Assembly: GCF_014203645.1 (NCBI RefSeq)
Contig: NZ_JACHJL010000012.1
Location: 229,853 to 293,852 of the forward strand
Source of the DNA: Streptomyces zagrosensis
GTDB lineage: Bacteria; Actinomycetota; Actinomycetes; Streptomycetales; Streptomycetaceae
Reading direction: 5' to 3'
DNA length: 64,000 nucleotides
Part shown: positions 59,579 to 64,000 of the stretch, in pieces
Layout: each line of letters begins with the position of its first letter
Numbering within the stretch: the stretch's first letter is position 1
The notes under the pieces: generated by a model
Seen by the model: only the letters and a program-made list of their open reading frames with translations
Told to the model about the DNA's origin: nothing
Database searches by the model: none
Made by a program: the position numbers and the translations under genes

Positions 59579-61069
59579 GTGACCGCTGAACGCAACCCGT
59601 GGCCGGCGCTGGGCGCGCTGATCGCTGGGTTCTCCCTCATCGTTCTGGACATGACCGTGGTGGCCGTCGCCAACCCCGTCGTCATGGAGGAACTTGAGGC
59701 CGGCGTCTCCGAAGTGATCTGGGTGACCAGCGCCTATCTGTTGGCCTACGCGGCGCCGTTGCTGTTCACGGGCCGGCTGGGCGACCGCTTCGGGCCCAAG
59801 AACGTGTATCTGAGCGGCCTGGTGGTGTTCACGCTCGCGTCGCTGTGGTGCGGCATGGCCGACAGCATCGACATGCTCATCGCGGCGCGCGTCGTGCAGG
59901 GCCTGGGGGCCGCGCTGATGACCCCGCAGACCATGGCGATGATCACGCAGATCTTCCCCGCCGACAAGCGCGGTGCCGCCATGGGCGTCTGGGGCGGTTC
60001 CGCCGGTGTCTCCATGCTGCTGGGGCCGGTGGTGGGCGGGCTGTTGGTTGACTCCGCAGGTTGGGAGTGGATCTTCCTCATCAATGTGCCGATCGGCGTC
60101 CTCGCGTTCGCCCTGGCCTGGCGGCTGCTGCCGACGCTGCCCACCCGGAGCCAAACTCTTGACCCGCTCGGCATCCTGCTGTCCTGCGCCGGCATGTTCC
60201 TGCTCGTCTACGGCCTTCAGGAGGGCAACAGCAAGGACTGGTCGGCCGGCATCTGGTCGGTGATCGCCGCCGGTCTGCTCGTCCTCACCCTGTTCGTTGT
60301 GACACAGGCCCGTAATACGCGGGAGCCGCTGCTGCTGTTGAGCCTGTTCCGTGACCGTAACTTCACGCTGGCGAACATCGGCATCGCCGCCATGGGCGCC
60401 GCCGTAACCGCGATGACCGTGCCCTCGTACTTCTATCTCCAGGGCGTGCGCGGGCTCTCGTCGATGGAATCGGCCCTGATCTTCGCGCCGTTGGCGATCC
60501 TCACCGGCGCCTTTTCCCCGATCATCGGCAAGAAATCCGACAAGGCTCATCCACGTACCTTCACCACCATCGGCTTTGTGCTGTTCGCCGTCACGATCGT
60601 CGCCTACAGCGTGCTGATGGCGGACCCGGACTCGCCGCTGTGGATGTTCTCGGCCACCGCCGCCCTGACCGGCATCGGCAACGGCATGGCCTGGGGCCCG
60701 CTCGGCGCCATCGCCACCCGCAACCTGCCCGTGCACCAGGCCGGTGCCGGTTCGGGTGTCTACAACACCAACCGGCAGCTAGGTGCCGTGCTCGGCAGTG
60801 CCGGGGTCGGCGCGCTGTTCGCCAACCGGATCGAAACGCACTTGCCGCAGCTCGCCGGTAGTGGGGCCCATCTGGAGGGCAGCGCGAGCGCCGTACCGAG
60901 CGTGGTGCACGAGCCGTACAGTACGGCGCTGAGCGAAACGGGGCTGCTGCCCGTCCTCTTCCTGGTGCTGGGCGCCCTTGCCTGTTCTCTGTTCCTCCGC
61001 TTTCCGCCGCCGGAGCCGGAGGGCAACTCCGCGAATGCCGCTCCGCACAAGGTGGAAGACGCCGTCTGA
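59579..61069 (+). CDS. DHA2-type MFS drug efflux pump
   Basis: A 496-residue protein from the GTG at 59579, with AGGAAGG upstream. It has about 14 membrane segments. Motif A is GRLGDRFGPKNVYL, motif C GVSMLLGPVVGGLLVDSAGW, and the DHA2 motif D1 LDMTVVAVANP in segment 1. It lies 25 bases before the thioesterase gene, so it is likely the self-resistance/export pump for the polyketide. Confidence 0.92.
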   Translation: MTAERNPWPALGALIAGFSLIVLDMTVVAVANPVVMEELEAGVSEVIWVTSAYLLAYAAPLLFTGRLGDRFGPKNVYLSGLVVFTLASLWCGMADSIDMLIAARVVQGLGAALMTPQTMAMITQIFPADKRGAAMGVWGGSAGVSMLLGPVVGGLLVDSAGWEWIFLINVPIGVLAFALAWRLLPTLPTRSQTLDPLGILLSCAGMFLLVYGLQEGNSKDWSAGIWSVIAAGLLVLTLFVVTQARNTREPLLLLSLFRDRNFTLANIGIAAMGAAVTAMTVPSYFYLQGVRGLSSMESALIFAPLAILTGAFSPIIGKKSDKAHPRTFTTIGFVLFAVTIVAYSVLMADPDSPLWMFSATAALTGIGNGMAWGPLGAIATRNLPVHQAGAGSGVYNTNRQLGAVLGSAGVGALFANRIETHLPQLAGSGAHLEGSASAVPSVVHEPYSTALSETGLLPVLFLVLGALACSLFLRFPPPEPEGNSANAAPHKVEDAV

Positions 61070-61094
61070 GGACGGTCGAAAGGGTGTGTCGTCC

Positions 61095-61886
61095 ATGGGT
61101 ACCGCGAACGACTTCGGTCACTGGATTCGCAAACTGAGCTCCGTCGAGGCCCCCCGGGCCAACCTGGTGTGTTTTCCGCACGCCGGTGGCTCGGCGAACT
61201 TCTACGTCCAATTCGCGCGCCGTTTCGGCGATCTCGATGTGCACGGTGTGCAATATCCCGGCCGGCAGGATCGCCGACGTGAGCCGTTCCGGGACAGCAT
61301 TGAGGAATTGGCCGCCGAAACAGCCGAGTTGTTGAGTGAGTGGGGCGCGGACGACGCCAACACCCAGGTGCCGATCGTTCTCCTGGGCAACAGCATGGGG
61401 GCCTTGGTCGCCTTCGAAGTGGCCCACCGCCTTGAGGCGGCGGGCAGCGCGCCCCTGGCGCTGTTCGCCTGCGGCCGGGTGGCACCGACGTTGCTCAAAG
61501 ACCAGAGCACCCACCTCAAGAGTGACGATGCCTTCCTTCGTGAGATGGCGCTGCTCGGTGGCCTGGGCAGCGAGTTGCTCCAGGACGAGGAGATACGCGA
61601 CCTCGTCCTGCCACCCATGCGTGCCGACTATCGGCTCGCGGAGACCTACTCCTGTGCCCCGGAGATGCAGCTCACCGCGCCCATCCAGGTGCACATCGGA
61701 AACGCGGACCCCAAGGTGAATGAAGCAGAAGCAACGCTCTGGAAGCAGAGCACCACCGGGGATTTCACCATGACGACACATGACGGTGGCCACTTCTTCT
61801 TCACCGACAACGGCGACCGCTTGATCGATGCCGTCAACAGCTGCGTGCACGACGCCCTCGCGGCGAAGTCTGTGAACATGCCCTGA
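61095..61886 (+). CDS. Type II thioesterase of the polyketide cluster
   Basis: A 263-residue alpha/beta hydrolase of the GrsT/TEII family. LVCFPHAGGSANFY near residues 22-35 is the oxyanion region, the nucleophile is S100 in GNSMGA, the Asp lies in GNADPKV and the His in HDGGHFFF. Such enzymes remove stalled or wrong acyl groups from PKS carrier domains. The gene lies between the efflux pump and the PKS gene on the same strand. Confidence 0.94.
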   Translation: MGTANDFGHWIRKLSSVEAPRANLVCFPHAGGSANFYVQFARRFGDLDVHGVQYPGRQDRRREPFRDSIEELAAETAELLSEWGADDANTQVPIVLLGNSMGALVAFEVAHRLEAAGSAPLALFACGRVAPTLLKDQSTHLKSDDAFLREMALLGGLGSELLQDEEIRDLVLPPMRADYRLAETYSCAPEMQLTAPIQVHIGNADPKVNEAEATLWKQSTTGDFTMTTHDGGHFFFTDNGDRLIDAVNSCVHDALAAKSVNMP

Positions 61887-61991
61887 TTTCCCAAAGATTA
61901 TGCGCGTTCTCTGTATCTGAACGGCCCTGCCCAGGATCTAGCAGGTTGACCACGTGGTCGCTGGCAAGAGTCCGAGGGTGGGGGAAACAGC

Positions 61992-64000
61992 ATGGCCGTC
62001 GAGAAGCCCGACATCATCGGAGCTCTACGCAAGTCGCTGAAGGAGACCGAGCGGCTGCGGCGCCAAAACCAGCTACTGATCGACCAGGCGGCCGAGCCCC
62101 TGGCCGTCGTCGGGATGAGCTGCCGCTACCCCGGCGGGGTCAACTCGCCGCAGGCCCTGTGGTCGATGGTTGCCGAAGGGCGCACGGGGGTCTCGGAGTT
62201 CCCCGACGACCGCGGCTGGGACCTGGACAACCTGTACGACCCGGACCCGGACCACGTCGGCACGGCGTACACCCGGCACGGCGGATTCCTCGACGACATG
62301 GCCGAATTCGATGCCGAGTTCTTTGGCATCGGCCCACGTGAGGCGCTGGCCATGGACCCGCAGCAGCGGGTGCTGCTCGAAGGGGCCTGGGAGGCATTCG
62401 AAGACGCCGGCATCGACCCGCACACCCTCAAGGGCAGCGACACCGGCGTCTTTTGCGGTCTGATGTTCTCCGACTACCAGTTCGTCGCGGGGCTCAGCGA
62501 CCGGCGGCCGGAGATCGAGGGCTACCTGTCCATCGCCTCCTCACCCAGCGTCGCCTCCGGTCGTATCAGCTACACCTTCGGTTTCGAGGGCCCCGCGGTC
62601 ACCGTCGATACGGTGTGCTCCTCTTCCCTCGTGGCGATCGACCTCGCCGCCAAGGCGCTCCGGAACAAGGAGTGTGCGCTCGCCGTGGTCGGCGGCGCGA
62701 CGACCCTCGCGCGGCCCAACGCCTTCATCGAGTTCAGCCGCCAGCGCGCCCTGTCGCCTGACGGGCTCTGCAAGGCGTACGCCTCTGCCGCCGATGGCGT
62801 CGGCTGGGCCGAGGGCATGGGCCTACTCATCTTGGAGCGGCTGTCCGACGCCAAGCGCAACGGGCGCCGCATCCTCGCCGTCGTACGCGGCAGCGCCGTC
62901 AACCAGGACGGCGCGAGCAACGGCCTCACCGCGCCCAACGGCCCCTCCCAAGAGCGGGTCATCCGGCAGGCCCTCGCCAGCGCCGGGCTGAGCCCGGCCG
63001 ACGTGGACGCGGTTGAGGGCCACGGCACGGGAACGCCGCTCGGCGACCCCATCGAGGCCGAGGCGCTGCTCGCCACGTACGGGCAAAACCGCGAGAACGG
63101 GCCGCTGTGGCTCGGCTCGATCAAGTCCAACTTCGGGCACGCGCAAGCAGCGGCCGGTGTCGCCGGCGTCATCAAGATGATCATGGCGATGCAGCACGAG
63201 ACCCTGCCGCGCACCCTGCACGTGGACGCGCCGTCTCCGCACGTGGACTGGGAGTCGGGCGAGGTCGCCCTGCTGACCGAGGCCCGGCCGTGGCCCGCTG
63301 GTGAACGCCGTCGGCGTGCCGGTGTGTCGTCGTTCGGTGTGAGCGGCACCAACGCGCACGTGATCCTCGAAGAGGCCCCGCGGGACGAAGCCGAGGCTTC
63401 GCCCGAGCAACCGGCCGGCCTCCGCCCCCCGGTCATCGTGCCGCTGTCCGCGCGCAGCGAGGACGCCCTGCGTGAACTGGCCGACCGAGTACGGGCGTAC
63501 CTGATCGCCCGCCCGGACCTCGACCATCTCCACGTCGGCTTCTCCCAGGCCACCACCCGTGCCCACTTCGAACGCCGTGCGGTCATCATGGCCGCCGACC
63601 GGGGTGCCCTGCTCACCGGTCTCAGCAACCTGAGTACCGCAGAGCCCGCCGCACACGTCGTCGAGTCGCAGGTTGTCGGCTCCGCCGTGAAGCCGGTGTT
63701 TGTGTTTCCTGGGCAGGGTGCTCAGTGGGTGGGTATGGCGGTGGAGTTGTTGGATTCTTCGCCGGTGTTTGCGGCGGAGGTGGCGGCGTGTGGTGTGGCG
63801 TTGGGTGAGTTTGTGGATTGGTGTCTTGTGGATGTGTTGCGTGGGGTGGGGGGTGCGCCGGGGTTGGATCGGGTTGATGTGGTGCAGCCGGTGTTGTTTG
63901 CGGTGATGGTGGGTTTGGCGGCGTTGTGGCGGTCGTGTGGGGTGGAGCCGGCGGTGGTGGTGGGGCATTCGCAGGGGGAGATTGCTGCGGCGTATGTGGC
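61992..64000 (+). CDS. Modular type I polyketide synthase, N-terminal part
   Basis: The frame starts with ATG at 61992 and runs off the window after 669 codons. An N-terminal docking helix (EKPDIIGALRKSLKETERLR) is followed by a ketosynthase with Cys 209 (VCSSSL), His 344 (EGHGTGTP, with Gly where Ala is usual) and His 383 (KSNFGHAQ). All three catalytic residues are present, so this is an extending KS, not a KSQ loading domain. The acyltransferase starts near residue 565 (VFVFPGQGAQW) and contains GHSQGE with S660; Gln after Ser is typical of methylmalonyl-CoA-specific domains. The docking helix implies an upstream partner protein. Codon use changes sharply at about 63690. Confidence 0.95.
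   Translation, partial: MAVEKPDIIGALRKSLKETERLRRQNQLLIDQAAEPLAVVGMSCRYPGGVNSPQALWSMVAEGRTGVSEFPDDRGWDLDNLYDPDPDHVGTAYTRHGGFLDDMAEFDAEFFGIGPREALAMDPQQRVLLEGAWEAFEDAGIDPHTLKGSDTGVFCGLMFSDYQFVAGLSDRRPEIEGYLSIASSPSVASGRISYTFGFEGPAVTVDTVCSSSLVAIDLAAKALRNKECALAVVGGATTLARPNAFIEFSRQRALSPDGLCKAYASAADGVGWAEGMGLLILERLSDAKRNGRRILAVVRGSAVNQDGASNGLTAPNGPSQERVIRQALASAGLSPADVDAVEGHGTGTPLGDPIEAEALLATYGQNRENGPLWLGSIKSNFGHAQAAAGVAGVIKMIMAMQHETLPRTLHVDAPSPHVDWESGEVALLTEARPWPAGERRRRAGVSSFGVSGTNAHVILEEAPRDEAEASPEQPAGLRPPVIVPLSARSEDALRELADRVRAYLIARPDLDHLHVGFSQATTRAHFERRAVIMAADRGALLTGLSNLSTAEPAAHVVESQVVGSAVKPVFVFPGQGAQWVGMAVELLDSSPVFAAEVAACGVALGEFVDWCLVDVLRGVGGAPGLDRVDVVQPVLFAVMVGLAALWRSCGVEPAVVVGHSQGEIAAAYV

Overview
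The window is high-GC actinobacterial DNA and almost certainly Streptomyces. Third codon positions are G/C-rich, GTG and TTG starts are common, and most operons are joined by ATGA/GTGA stop-start overlaps. It also carries a Pgl-type defence locus and a modular polyketide synthase. No rRNA, tRNA or CRISPR array was found.

Region 1 (1-31.7 kb) is a defence island with mobile-element debris. After a partial ORF and a broken IS5-type transposase comes a complete BREX type 2 (Pgl) locus in the order pglW, pglX, pglY, pglZ, brxD, brxHI (1136-23204). An unexplained three-gene cassette sits between pglW and pglX: a HEPN-like protein, a KGGVGR-variant ParA-like ATPase and a second P-loop protein. A gene-poor gap follows, then a Upf1-like helicase fused to a phospholipase-D nuclease (Mokosh type II-like, minus strand), and then decayed IS701- and Tn3-family transposases. 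A small divergent locus (NmrA-like reductase, SnoaL-like protein, TetR regulator) closes the island.

Region 2 (32.4-57.2 kb) looks like a zinc-responsive metallophore system. It starts with an MFS exporter and a divergent FecCD-type importer (permease, ATPase, lipoprotein), each with a 15-bp Zur-like palindrome upstream. An exported peptidase, a small membrane protein and a two-component pair lie between this and a large minus-strand operon (57119 down to 42808). That operon begins behind another Zur-like palindrome and encodes an Opp/Dpp-type importer, a group III PLP decarboxylase, a cysteine-synthase-like enzyme fused to rhodanese, a cysteine-desulfurase-like enzyme, two ATP-grasp ligases, an MFS exporter and a SAM methyltransferase. 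The inferred product is a small amide-linked, probably sulfur-containing metal chelator made without NRPS or NIS synthetases. No such pathway is known to me, and this is the best candidate for an undescribed system in the window.

Region 3 (57.9-64 kb) is the left edge of a polyketide cluster: a small protein of unknown function, an ECF-like sigma factor, a DHA2-type efflux pump, a type II thioesterase and the start of a modular type I PKS (docking helix, KS, partial AT) that runs off the window.
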